NCBI GenBank assembly: GCA_964370115.1
Contig: CAYJIA010000017.1
Location: 1 to 39,008 of the forward strand
DNA length: 39,008 nucleotides
Direction of reading: 5' to 3'
From: SIG603 sp964370115
GTDB taxonomy: Bacteria; Bacillota; Clostridia; Oscillospirales; Acutalibacteraceae
Each line of letters opens with the position of its first letter. Within the stretch, counting starts at the first letter, position 1. Position numbers and translations under genes: made by a program. Shown piece after piece: positions 23,645 to 31,215 of the stretch. Under the pieces are notes generated by a model, which saw only the letters and a program-made list of their open reading frames with translations, made no database searches and had not been told where the DNA came from.

Positions 23645-24595
23645 ATGGCAACATTAACAATCAGCGCTGAGAATGTAAAAAGAGTAAAAGGCTTAGGTTT
23701 TCTAAGCAACAAGGGAACAGATAATTTTTCTGGTAGAGTTATCACAGTAAACGGCAAAATCACAGCCGAGCAACAAAAAGTTATAGCAGAAGCAGCAGAA
23801 CTTTACGGAAATGGCAACATAACTTTTACAACAAGACTTACAATTGAGGTGCAAGGTATTCACTATGATAACATAGAAAAATTCAGAGAGTACATCGCAA
23901 AAGCTGGCCTTAAGACAGGCGGAACAGGCTCTAAGGTTCGTCCTGTTGTCGCATGTAAGGGCACGACTTGTACTTTTGGTCTATGTGATACATTTGACTT
24001 GTCAGAGAAAATGCACAATGAATTTTATGTGGATTATAATTCAGTTTTACTGCCACATAAATTTAAAATCGGTGTTGGCGGATGTCCAAACAACTGCGTA
24101 AAACCAGACTTAAACGACATAGGCATAATTGGCCAAATGGTTCCAAACTTTGACGAAGACATGTGTAGCGGATGCAAAGTATGCGCAGTTGAGACTGCCT
24201 GTCCAATTGGTTGTGCGAAAGTAGAAGATGGAATTTTAAACATAGGCGAAAACTGCAACAACTGCGGTCGTTGTATCGGAACTTGCCATTTTGACGCAAT
24301 AGAAGACGGAACACCAGGATATAAAGTGTACATCGGCGGACGTTGGGGCAAAAAAGTCGCAAGAGGACAAGAAATCACAAAAATCTTTAAATCAGAAGAA
24401 GAAGTAATGCGTGCTGTAGAAAAAGCAATACTACTGTTTAGAGAGCAAGGCAAAACAGGCGAGCGTTTTTCTGATACAATAGAGAGAATTGGCTTTGACA
24501 GCGTAAACGAGCAAATTATCTCAGACGAAATCCTTTCAAGAAAACAAGAAATTATAGACGCAAAGCTACACATAGTAGGCGGAGCAACTTGTTAA
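23645..24595 (+). CDS. Siroheme sulfite/nitrite reductase with fused ferredoxin domain (AsrC-like)
   Basis: A 316-residue reductase. The N-terminal half is the ferredoxin-like nitrite/sulfite reductase domain. The siroheme-[4Fe-4S] ligands are in CKGTTCTFGLC (C104, C109, C114) and GGCPNNC (C147, C151). An inserted bacterial ferredoxin segment (about 165-220) has two CxxCxxC clusters, C174/C177/C180 and C204/C207/C210, with further Cys at 186, 190 and 214. This is the architecture of anaerobic sulfite reductase subunit C and related single-gene clostridial reductases. The six-electron acceptor could be sulfite or nitrite. No AsrA or AsrB partner is present; electrons may come from ferredoxin or the upstream flavoprotein (inference). 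The siroheme genes follow directly. Confidence 0.88.
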   Translation: MATLTISAENVKRVKGLGFLSNKGTDNFSGRVITVNGKITAEQQKVIAEAAELYGNGNITFTTRLTIEVQGIHYDNIEKFREYIAKAGLKTGGTGSKVRPVVACKGTTCTFGLCDTFDLSEKMHNEFYVDYNSVLLPHKFKIGVGGCPNNCVKPDLNDIGIIGQMVPNFDEDMCSGCKVCAVETACPIGCAKVEDGILNIGENCNNCGRCIGTCHFDAIEDGTPGYKVYIGGRWGKKVARGQEITKIFKSEEEVMRAVEKAILLFREQGKTGERFSDTIERIGFDSVNEQIISDEILSRKQEIIDAKLHIVGGATC

Positions 24596-24610
24596 ACATT
24601 TAAATTTATA

Positions 24611-24728
24611 GAATTAATAATGAATAATTAGTAGTTAATAATTGTTGTGAAATGCTACGCATTTTTTAACATAACACGCCAGAGGCGTGAAACCTTAATT
24701 ATTCATTATTAACTATTAATTATTAATT
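24611..24728. repeat. AT-rich structured intergenic repeat (MITE-like)
   Basis: AT-rich ends built from ATTAATAATGAATAATTA-type words at 24611-24643 and their complement at 24697-24728 form an imperfect terminal inverted repeat. Two perfect hairpins lie inside: AAATGC-TAC-GCATTT (24650-24664) and CACGCC-AGA-GGCGTG (24675-24689). It fills the gap between the reductase gene and hemA and contains no ORF. Mobility or terminator activity is inference. Confidence 0.6.
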
Positions 24729-24742
24729 GGAGTGAAGATTTT

Positions 24743-25735
24743 TTGAACATCGCAGTATCTGTTATCGACTACACACTCTCTAGCTTAAAGCAAAGGGAAG
24801 TTTTCGCCTTTACAAAAGCAAGGCTATGTGAAATTTATAAATGCATAAACGAAATGGAAGAGGTTTTGGGCTCTACCATTATTTCGACATGCAATAGAAC
24901 CGAAATTTACCTAAATTTATCACCGACCAGCAAGCTAAATCCCTTTACACTACTTTGTGACTTTTTTGGTGTATCACAAGATGAATACGAGGGTTTTTAC
25001 AAGACTATTTATGGTGACGAGGCTATTTTTCATCTATTCGAAGTCGCCTGTGGCATGAAATCTCAAATTTGGGGAGAGGATCAAATCATAAGCCAAGTAA
25101 AAAATTCCATCACCCTTGCAAGAGAAAATAACGCTACCGATGCACTGCTTGAAGTTTTGTTTAGAAACGCAATAAGTGGCGCAAAAAAGGTGAAATCAAC
25201 AATCGATTTTAAGACCGACAATAACTCCACGGCAAAATGTGCGCTTAATATAATCTTAAAAAACCCTGATATAAAAAATGTTTTGATTGTAGGAAATGGC
25301 GAAATCGGCAGGCTTTCTGCCAAACTTTTGACCCAAAACAATATCGATACCACTATGACTTTAAGACAATATAAATATGGTCAAAGTGTGGTTTTAAATA
25401 ATGTAAAAGTAATAGACTACAGTGATAGGTACAAAAAAATGGGCGAAGTTGATGCCGTGATAAGTGCTACTTCTAGCCCCCACTTTGTCATAGACTGTGA
25501 AAACTTAAAAGAGCTATGTCCCCTGCCAAAAATATTTATAGACCTAGCCGTGCCAAGAGACATAGACCCTAAAATAGAGGAATTTAGCGATGTCAAGTAC
25601 TATAACATAGATAGTCTAGACAGCTCCCACATTACATATCACAAAGAAATCCATACAAAAAAGGCAAGAGATATTTTAGAAAAATATTATGATGACTTTT
25701 ATAAATGGTATGACTATAAACTGAAAATCGGCTGA
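24743..25735 (+). CDS. hemA: Glutamyl-tRNA reductase (short form)
   Basis: A 330-residue enzyme reducing glutamyl-tRNA to glutamate-1-semialdehyde, the first step of C5 tetrapyrrole synthesis. The catalytic Cys is in STCNRTEIY. GMKSQIWGEDQIISQVK and a Rossmann NADPH motif (VLIVGNGEIGRLSAKLL) follow. It starts with TTG, 9 bases after GGAGTG. Compared with the usual 400-430 residues it ends soon after the NADPH domain (DFYKWYDYKLKIG), so most of the C-terminal dimerisation domain is missing. It heads a seven-gene operon of overlapping genes that ends in siroheme. No separate promoter is evident apart from the AT-rich repeat upstream. Confidence 0.93.
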   Translation: MNIAVSVIDYTLSSLKQREVFAFTKARLCEIYKCINEMEEVLGSTIISTCNRTEIYLNLSPTSKLNPFTLLCDFFGVSQDEYEGFYKTIYGDEAIFHLFEVACGMKSQIWGEDQIISQVKNSITLARENNATDALLEVLFRNAISGAKKVKSTIDFKTDNNSTAKCALNIILKNPDIKNVLIVGNGEIGRLSAKLLTQNNIDTTMTLRQYKYGQSVVLNNVKVIDYSDRYKKMGEVDAVISATSSPHFVIDCENLKELCPLPKIFIDLAVPRDIDPKIEEFSDVKYYNIDSLDSSHITYHKEIHTKKARDILEKYYDDFYKWYDYKLKIG

Positions 25736-25749
25736 AAGTTGGGTTAAAA

Positions 25750-26217
25750 ATGGAAAGTAAAAAATTTTTTCCGATGTTTAAAAGATGCGATAAATCGCCT
25801 GTAATTGTTTTCGGTGGCGGAAACATTGCCCTAAGGCGAGTTTTATCGCTTTTGCATTTTGACGTAAAAATAAAAATTATATCGCCTGAGTTTTGTGAAG
25901 GCTTTAATAATCTAAGAAATTATGATAATATAGAATTTATATCAGATATTTTTGATAAAAAGCATCTACAACCAGCACTTTTTGTTCTTTCCTGTACAGA
26001 TGACAATGACATTAACAAGCATATCACTTGCCTGTGCAAAGAGCGAGGTATCGATGTTAACAGCGCATCAAACAAAGAGGACTGTACTTTTTATTTTCCA
26101 TATTTAATCCACGAAGACGACATAACCATAGGCCTCACAGGCTGTGGAAGTGACCACAAAAAAACAAAAAAATTCGGCGATGGCCTAAAAGATTTTTTAG
26201 AAAAAGGGAGAGATTAA
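25750..26217 (+). CDS. Precorrin-2 dehydrogenase (sirohydrochlorin synthase, SirC/Met8-like)
   Basis: A 155-residue NAD-dependent protein. The N-terminal Rossmann motif VIVFGGGNIALRRVLSLL, followed by FVLSCTDDNDINKHI and VNSASNKEDCTFYFP, identifies precorrin-2 dehydrogenase, which oxidises precorrin-2 to sirohydrochlorin. It is shorter than the ~200-residue single-domain family members: the C-terminal helical part is reduced. Iron insertion may therefore be left to the CbiX-like protein encoded at the end of the operon. The start ATG has only a weak ribosome site. The next gene, hemC, begins within two bases of its stop. Confidence 0.88.
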   Translation: MESKKFFPMFKRCDKSPVIVFGGGNIALRRVLSLLHFDVKIKIISPEFCEGFNNLRNYDNIEFISDIFDKKHLQPALFVLSCTDDNDINKHITCLCKERGIDVNSASNKEDCTFYFPYLIHEDDITIGLTGCGSDHKKTKKFGDGLKDFLEKGRD

Positions 26218-26218
26218 A

Positions 26219-27103
26219 ATTAAAGTTATAGTTGCAAGCAGAGAGAGTAAACTCGCCGTGGTGCAGTCAAATATTGTGATAAGCGCCATAGAAGATTTCG
26301 ATAAAAATATTGATGTTTCGCTTATCACCATGAAGACTACAGGAGACATTATTTTAAACAAAAGCCTAGATAAAATCGGCGGAAAAGGCCTATTTATAAA
26401 GGAACTCGAAAAAGCTCTTTTAGAAAAACGCGCCGATATCAGCGTACATAGCTATAAAGATATGCCAATGGGAATAGACAGTCGCCTACCAATTGTAGCG
26501 GTGTCAAGGCGAGAAGACCCACGAGATGTGCTAATCCTGCCTAAGGGTGCAAAGGAATTAGACTTTACAAAACCCATAGGTTGCTCTAGCAAAAGACGCC
26601 AAATTCAGCTTAAAAAAATATATCCTAATATAGACGTAAAACCCATAAGGGGCAATGTGCAAACACGCTTAAAAAAACTTGACGATGGTGAGTTTTCTGC
26701 GCTTGTCTTAGCCTATGCTGGAATTAAAAGGCTTGGGCTTGAGGAACGTATAAGCAGAATTTTTTCTGTAGAGGAAATAATCCCTGCTGCCTGCCAAGGA
26801 GTTTTATGTGTTCAGGCAAGAGAAGGTTTTCCAACTCTTTTTTTAAGTGACTTCAACTGCGAAGAAACAAGACTTATAACAAACTGTGAGCGCGCCTTTG
26901 TGAGAACCCTTGACGGCGGTTGCTCCTCTCCCGTAGCGGCATATGCGACAATAGAAGGCGAAGAAATACGTTTGACAGGTTTTTATGTAGACGAAAAAGA
27001 AAACAGCTCTATAAAAACTGTTATCGGCAATAAATTTGATGGCGAAAAAATTGGTATGGAGCTTGCAAAAAGCTTAAAAGGCGGTAATGAAAACGATGGG
27101 TAA
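26219..27103 (+). CDS. hemC: Hydroxymethylbilane synthase (porphobilinogen deaminase), apparent AUU start
   Basis: A 294-residue enzyme joining four porphobilinogens into hydroxymethylbilane. The conserved N-terminus KVIVASRESKLAVVQS is encoded from 26219 but has no ATG, GTG or TTG in front. The frame reaches back to a stop at 26198, and a GGGAGAG ribosome site (26206-26212) sits six bases before ATT at 26219, so I assign AUU as the start. The first conventional codon, GTG 26258, would delete the conserved substrate-binding segment. Other motifs: SVHSYKDMP, SSKRRQIQL, the dipyrromethane-cofactor Cys in GGCSSPV. It overlaps the next gene by 17 bases. If AUU is really used, HemC output would be low and initiation-factor-sensitive. 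Confidence 0.88.
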   Translation: MKVIVASRESKLAVVQSNIVISAIEDFDKNIDVSLITMKTTGDIILNKSLDKIGGKGLFIKELEKALLEKRADISVHSYKDMPMGIDSRLPIVAVSRREDPRDVLILPKGAKELDFTKPIGCSSKRRQIQLKKIYPNIDVKPIRGNVQTRLKKLDDGEFSALVLAYAGIKRLGLEERISRIFSVEEIIPAACQGVLCVQAREGFPTLFLSDFNCEETRLITNCERAFVRTLDGGCSSPVAAYATIEGEEIRLTGFYVDEKENSSIKTVIGNKFDGEKIGMELAKSLKGGNENDG

Positions 27104-28595
27104 AGTGTATTTAATAGGCGCAGGCCCCGGAGAAAAAGAGCTACTCACCATAAAGGCTATAAAACTAATAGAAAAGGCCGAGGTGGTAATATACGACAGG
27201 CTAGTCGGCAAAGGAGTTATGGACTGCATACCCGACACTGCGATAAAAATAAACGTAGGAAAGAATGTAGGCAACCACGCAGTACCGCAGGAAGAAATTA
27301 ATAGCTTGCTCGTGGAGTGGGGGCAAAAAAAAGACGTAGTTGTGCGCCTTAAAGGCGGAGATCCCTTTGTCTTCGGCAGAGGCGGTGAGGAACTCGAAGA
27401 GCTTGTGGCAAACGGTGTAGAATTTGAAGTGGTGCCGGGGATAAGCTCCTCAATGTGCGCCCCTATGTACGGTGGAATACCCGTGACACACAGGGATTTT
27501 TGCTCCTCTTTTCATGTAATAACAGGACATAGAGGTAAAGACAAAGAGCTTGCCGTAGACTACAAAGCCTTGGTAAATCTAGGCGGAACCCTGATTTTTA
27601 TGATGTCTGTTTCCTCTGCACCTGAAATCGCAACTGGCTTAATTCAAAACGGAATGAGTGGCGAAATGCCCGTCGCTTTTATCGAAAACGCAACAAGACC
27701 CGATCAAAGAAAATTTGTCGGCAATCTTTTGAATGTAGAAAAATTAATAGAAGAAAATAGTGTCGTATCCCCTGCCATTTTTATAGTAGGAAAAGTTTGT
27801 GCCCTGTCCAATAAATTCGACTGGTTTAGTAAAAAAACTTTAAAGGGCAAAAAAATTCTGGTCACACAACCCAAGAAAAACTCCTCAAAACTCGAGGAAC
27901 TACTAAGAGAAAACGGCGCAGACGTCGCACTCATGCCTATGATTAAGAGCTGTAAAGTAGATACGCCTCACATAGATATAAATGCCTTTGACACTATAGT
28001 TTTCACAAGTGGTGTCGGAGTGAGCGCTTTTTTTGAAAGTCTTTTTGAAAACGGCTTAGACTCTAGGGCTTTATGGGATAAAAAATTTGCATGTGTCGGT
28101 GACGAAACCGCAAAAACCCTCAAAAATTACGGCATAAATGCAGATTTTATTCCGAGTTATTTTGACGGTGAGACCCTTGGCAAAGAGATGATTGAATCCA
28201 AATTTATAACAAAAGGCCACAAGCTTATTTTACCAAGGGCACAAAACGGCAGTGATGACATCATAAACATTTTAAATGAAAACAACATACAATTTGTCGA
28301 TTTACCCGTTTATAAAACTGAAAAAATATATTATAATGAAAAACATATAAAGGATTTTGAAATCGTCACTTTCACAAGCAAAAGCTGTGTAGAGGGATTT
28401 TCACAAAATTTTAAAGACTGCGATTTTAGCAAATTGCTTGCAGTGTGCATAGGAACCAAGACCGCAAAGCTTGCAAAAAACTTAGGTTTTAAAACCTTAG
28501 TGAGTGATGTGGCAAGTGTTTTTAGCATGGTAGAAAAAATAAAAGAGGTGTATTTATGCGCGAAAGACCCAGAAGACTTAGAAGCAACGTACTGA
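27087..28595 (+). CDS. Fused uroporphyrinogen-III C-methyltransferase / uroporphyrinogen-III synthase
   Basis: A 502-residue bifunctional protein. Residues 1 to about 245 are the SAM-dependent methyltransferase (CobA/SUMT) with VYLIGAGPGEKELLTIKA, the VVRLKGGDPFVFGRGGEE loop, VPGISSSMCAP and a VTHRDF segment. Residues of about 255-490 are a HemD-type synthase with LVTQPKKNSSKLEELL and TFTSKSCVEGF. Together they cyclise hydroxymethylbilane to uroporphyrinogen III and methylate it to precorrin-2. Such CobA-HemD fusions are common in Clostridia. The start could be ATG 27087 or ATG 27096 (nine bases on); AAAAGGCGG lies just before both. It overlaps hemC by 17 bases and hemB by 40. Confidence 0.93.
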   Translation: MKTMGKVYLIGAGPGEKELLTIKAIKLIEKAEVVIYDRLVGKGVMDCIPDTAIKINVGKNVGNHAVPQEEINSLLVEWGQKKDVVVRLKGGDPFVFGRGGEELEELVANGVEFEVVPGISSSMCAPMYGGIPVTHRDFCSSFHVITGHRGKDKELAVDYKALVNLGGTLIFMMSVSSAPEIATGLIQNGMSGEMPVAFIENATRPDQRKFVGNLLNVEKLIEENSVVSPAIFIVGKVCALSNKFDWFSKKTLKGKKILVTQPKKNSSKLEELLRENGADVALMPMIKSCKVDTPHIDINAFDTIVFTSGVGVSAFFESLFENGLDSRALWDKKFACVGDETAKTLKNYGINADFIPSYFDGETLGKEMIESKFITKGHKLILPRAQNGSDDIINILNENNIQFVDLPVYKTEKIYYNEKHIKDFEIVTFTSKSCVEGFSQNFKDCDFSKLLAVCIGTKTAKLAKNLGFKTLVSDVASVFSMVEKIKEVYLCAKDPEDLEATY

Positions 28596-29536
28596 TACGC
28601 GACATGGTTCGTGAAACTAGGGTAAGTCAAAAAAGCCTAGTCCTCCCCATTTTTTTGGAAGAGGGTAAGAATATAAAAGCCCCTATTGCCTCACTTGATG
28701 GACATTTTAGATATAGTCCTGATATGGTTTTTGACTGTGTGGACTCTGCGCTTCAAAACGGAGTGTCAAAATTTTTACTCTTTGGTATTCCTAAAAACAA
28801 GGACGAAAAAGGCAGTGAGGGCTACAACCCAAACGGCGTGGTTCAAGAGGGAATTAAGCGCCTTAAAGAGCAATACGGCGATAAAATTTATCTAATAAGC
28901 GACGTGTGCATGTGTGAATATACGTCTCACGGACACTGCGGAATTTTAGACGGCAATACGGTCGACAACGACAAAACCTTAGAATACTTGAATAAAATCG
29001 CGCTGTCTCATGCTGTTTCAGGTGTGGACATGATAGCACCCTCTGACATGATGGACGGCAGAATTTCAAGCATGAGAGACGCACTAGACAGCAATAATTT
29101 CACAGACATACCAATTATGTCCTATGCCATAAAGTACGCATCATCTTTTTATGGACCATTTAGAGAGGCGGCAGGCTCTGCCCCGTCTTTTGGCGACAGA
29201 AAAGCATATCAAATGGATTATCATAATGTGAAAGAGGGATTAAAAGAAGCAATGCTCGACGAAGCGCAAGGTGCCGATATTTTAATGGTAAAGCCAGCAC
29301 TGTCGTATCTCGATGTCATTTCAAGGCTTTCAGAAAATACAAATTTACCCATAGCCGCCTACAGCGTGAGTGGCGAATACGCTATGATAAAAAACGCAGC
29401 CAAACAAGGACTAATCGACGAGTACGGGGTTATGTGCGAAAGTGCTGTGTCTATTTTCAGGAGCGGTGCTGACATTTTGATAACATATTTTGCAAACGAG
29501 CTTGCAAACGCGATAAAAAAAGGAGACATTGGATAA
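28556..29536 (+). CDS. hemB: Delta-aminolevulinic acid dehydratase (porphobilinogen synthase)
   Basis: A 326-residue TIM-barrel enzyme condensing two 5-aminolevulinate molecules to porphobilinogen. The N-terminal RERPRRLRSN and LVLPIFLEEG, the zinc-binding Cys cluster DVCMCEYTSHGHCG, and the two Schiff-base lysine regions (SYAIKYASSFYGPFR and DILMVKPALSYLDV) are all intact. The ATG follows GAGGTG and lies 40 bases inside the end of the CobA-HemD gene, an unusually long overlap but well supported by the conserved N-terminus. It overlaps hemL by 8 bases if the TTG start of hemL is used. Confidence 0.96.
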   Translation: MRERPRRLRSNVLIRDMVRETRVSQKSLVLPIFLEEGKNIKAPIASLDGHFRYSPDMVFDCVDSALQNGVSKFLLFGIPKNKDEKGSEGYNPNGVVQEGIKRLKEQYGDKIYLISDVCMCEYTSHGHCGILDGNTVDNDKTLEYLNKIALSHAVSGVDMIAPSDMMDGRISSMRDALDSNNFTDIPIMSYAIKYASSFYGPFREAAGSAPSFGDRKAYQMDYHNVKEGLKEAMLDEAQGADILMVKPALSYLDVISRLSENTNLPIAAYSVSGEYAMIKNAAKQGLIDEYGVMCESAVSIFRSGADILITYFANELANAIKKGDIG

Positions 29537-30800
29537 GATGAATAATTCACAGCTTTTATTTGACAGGGCAAAAAAAGTCATGCCGGGCGGTGTAAACAGT
29601 CCTGTTAGGGCGTTTAAATCAGTAGGTGGCGACCCGAAATTCATAAAAAGTGCAAAAGGCTCTAAGATTACCGATGTAGACGGAAATGTCTACTTAGATT
29701 ATATAGGCTCGTGGGGTCCTATGATTTTAGGACACGCAAACGACGAAGTTATAACGGCTGTAAAAGAGGCCACTGCCAACGGTTTGAGTTTTGGTGCTTC
29801 CACTTCACTTGAAGTCGAGATTGCCGAGCTTATCACGCAGAACATCCCACATGTTGAGATGCTACGTATGGTGAGCAGTGGAACAGAGGCGGTCATGAGT
29901 GCTCTAAGGCTTGCGAGAGCGTATACGGGCAAGGAGAAAATAATTAAATTTGCGGGTTGCTATCACGGCCACTGTGACAGTATGCTAGTTAAAGCAGGCT
30001 CAGGGGCGCTTACTTTTGGCTCACCCGACAGCAAAGGCGTCACAACTGGAACCGCAAAAGATACTTTGATTGCAACATACAACGACTTAGCTAGCGTTGA
30101 AGAAATTTTCAAGCAAAATAAAGACAGTATATCCTGTGTTATCCTAGAGCCCGTTGCCGCAAACATGGGTGTAATTTTACCAAAAGACGGCTTTTTGCAA
30201 GGGCTTAGAGATTTATGTGACAAGTACGGCTCACTTTTAATTTACGACGAAGTTATAACTGGATTTAGGTTATGCTTTGGCGGAGCAGCACAGTATTTTG
30301 GCGTTATTCCCGACCTTGTTACCTATGGCAAAATAATAGGCGGTGGTATGCCTGTAGGTGCCTATGGTGGCAAAAAAGAGATTATGTCCTGCGTGTCTCC
30401 TGTAGGCGAGATGTATCAAGCGGGAACGCTCTCTGGAAACCCAATAGCGATGACGGCAGGCCTTAAAACCCTCAGCATACTAAAGGATAACCCAAATATT
30501 TACGAGCATATTAATTCCTTAGGCGAATATTTCGTAAGTTCTCTAAGGGAGATTACTGATTTAAGCATAAATTCTATAGGCTCGCTTTCTTGCCTTTTCT
30601 TCGCAAACGGAAATATAGAAAACTTTGACAATGCAGTAAAATCCGACACGGCAAAGTACAGTGAGTATTTTTCTAAAATGCTTGCAAATGGCATATATAT
30701 TGCCCCAGCACAGTTTGAGGCTATGTTTATTTCACATGCCCATACAAAGGCAGATATCGACTTTACTATAGACACGATAGAAAAAATTCTAAATGCTTGA
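29529..30800 (+). CDS. hemL: Glutamate-1-semialdehyde 2,1-aminomutase
   Basis: A 423-residue PLP-dependent aminomutase making 5-aminolevulinate from the HemA product. Visible motifs are MPGGVNSPVRAFKSVGG at the N-terminus, SSGTEAVMSALRLAR, the YHGHCDS segment, the DEVITGFR active-site Asp and the PLP lysine in TYGKIIGGGMPVGAYGG. The start is either TTG 29529 (AAAGGAG 3 bases upstream) or ATG 29538 (12 bases from the same site); neither spacing is ideal and the conserved sequence begins after both. It is the sixth gene of the siroheme operon. Confidence 0.95.
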   Translation: MDKMNNSQLLFDRAKKVMPGGVNSPVRAFKSVGGDPKFIKSAKGSKITDVDGNVYLDYIGSWGPMILGHANDEVITAVKEATANGLSFGASTSLEVEIAELITQNIPHVEMLRMVSSGTEAVMSALRLARAYTGKEKIIKFAGCYHGHCDSMLVKAGSGALTFGSPDSKGVTTGTAKDTLIATYNDLASVEEIFKQNKDSISCVILEPVAANMGVILPKDGFLQGLRDLCDKYGSLLIYDEVITGFRLCFGGAAQYFGVIPDLVTYGKIIGGGMPVGAYGGKKEIMSCVSPVGEMYQAGTLSGNPIAMTAGLKTLSILKDNPNIYEHINSLGEYFVSSLREITDLSINSIGSLSCLFFANGNIENFDNAVKSDTAKYSEYFSKMLANGIYIAPAQFEAMFISHAHTKADIDFTIDTIEKILNA

Positions 30801-30814
30801 AAGGAATAATCAAA

Positions 30815-31168
30815 GTGAAAGGCGTATTAGTTTTAGCCCATGGCAGTAAAATGGCAGAGACACACTTAATCATCGAAAAAGTTGCACAGATGTTGCAAGA
30901 AAAGCTGGGCGACACGCCAATGGAGCTTGCTTATATGCAGTTTTCTGAGGATAATTTAGAAAAAGCGGTAAAAAAATTGGCCGACAAGGGCGTGACACAT
31001 ATAAGAGCAGTACCCTATTTTCTTTTTAGTGGTATGCATATAAAAAATATCCACGACGAAATGGACAGAGTATTAGAGGCTTTTCCGAATATTTCGGCAA
31101 GCATAAGCGACAGCCTAGGCGCCGATGACCGCTTGGCGGAAATACTTTTCGATAGAGCAAACGGGTAA
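30815..31168 (+). CDS. cbiX: Short CbiX/SirB-type sirohydrochlorin chelatase
   Basis: A 117-residue single-domain class II chelatase. The metal/substrate His is in LVLAHGSK, a second His in LFSGMHIKNIHDEM, and the YMQFSEDNLEKAVKKL segment is typical of short CbiX proteins. It should insert iron into sirohydrochlorin to make siroheme; cobalt for cobalamin is formally possible but no cob/cbi genes are nearby. The start is taken as GTG 30815 with AAAGGA 9 bases upstream; a TTG at 30797 would add six residues with no family support. It is the last gene of the operon, ending at the hairpin at 31181. Confidence 0.9.
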   Translation: MKGVLVLAHGSKMAETHLIIEKVAQMLQEKLGDTPMELAYMQFSEDNLEKAVKKLADKGVTHIRAVPYFLFSGMHIKNIHDEMDRVLEAFPNISASISDSLGADDRLAEILFDRANG

Positions 31169-31180
31169 ATTTTCAAAAGC

Positions 31181-31215
31181 AAAAGAGGCCATCGCCATGC
31201 GATAGCCTCTTTTTA
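31181..31215. terminator. Bidirectional terminator after the siroheme operon
   Basis: AAAAGAGGC (31181-31189) pairs with GCCTCTTTT (31205-31213), and ATCGC with GCGAT inside, around a CAT loop with one internal mismatch. T-runs on both strands serve the converging genes. Confidence 0.9.

Noticed and set aside
24034..24573. 179-codon open frame on the minus strand inside the sulfite reductase gene
   Set aside because: Antisense to conserved Cys-cluster coding sequence; no ribosome site or recognisable domain.
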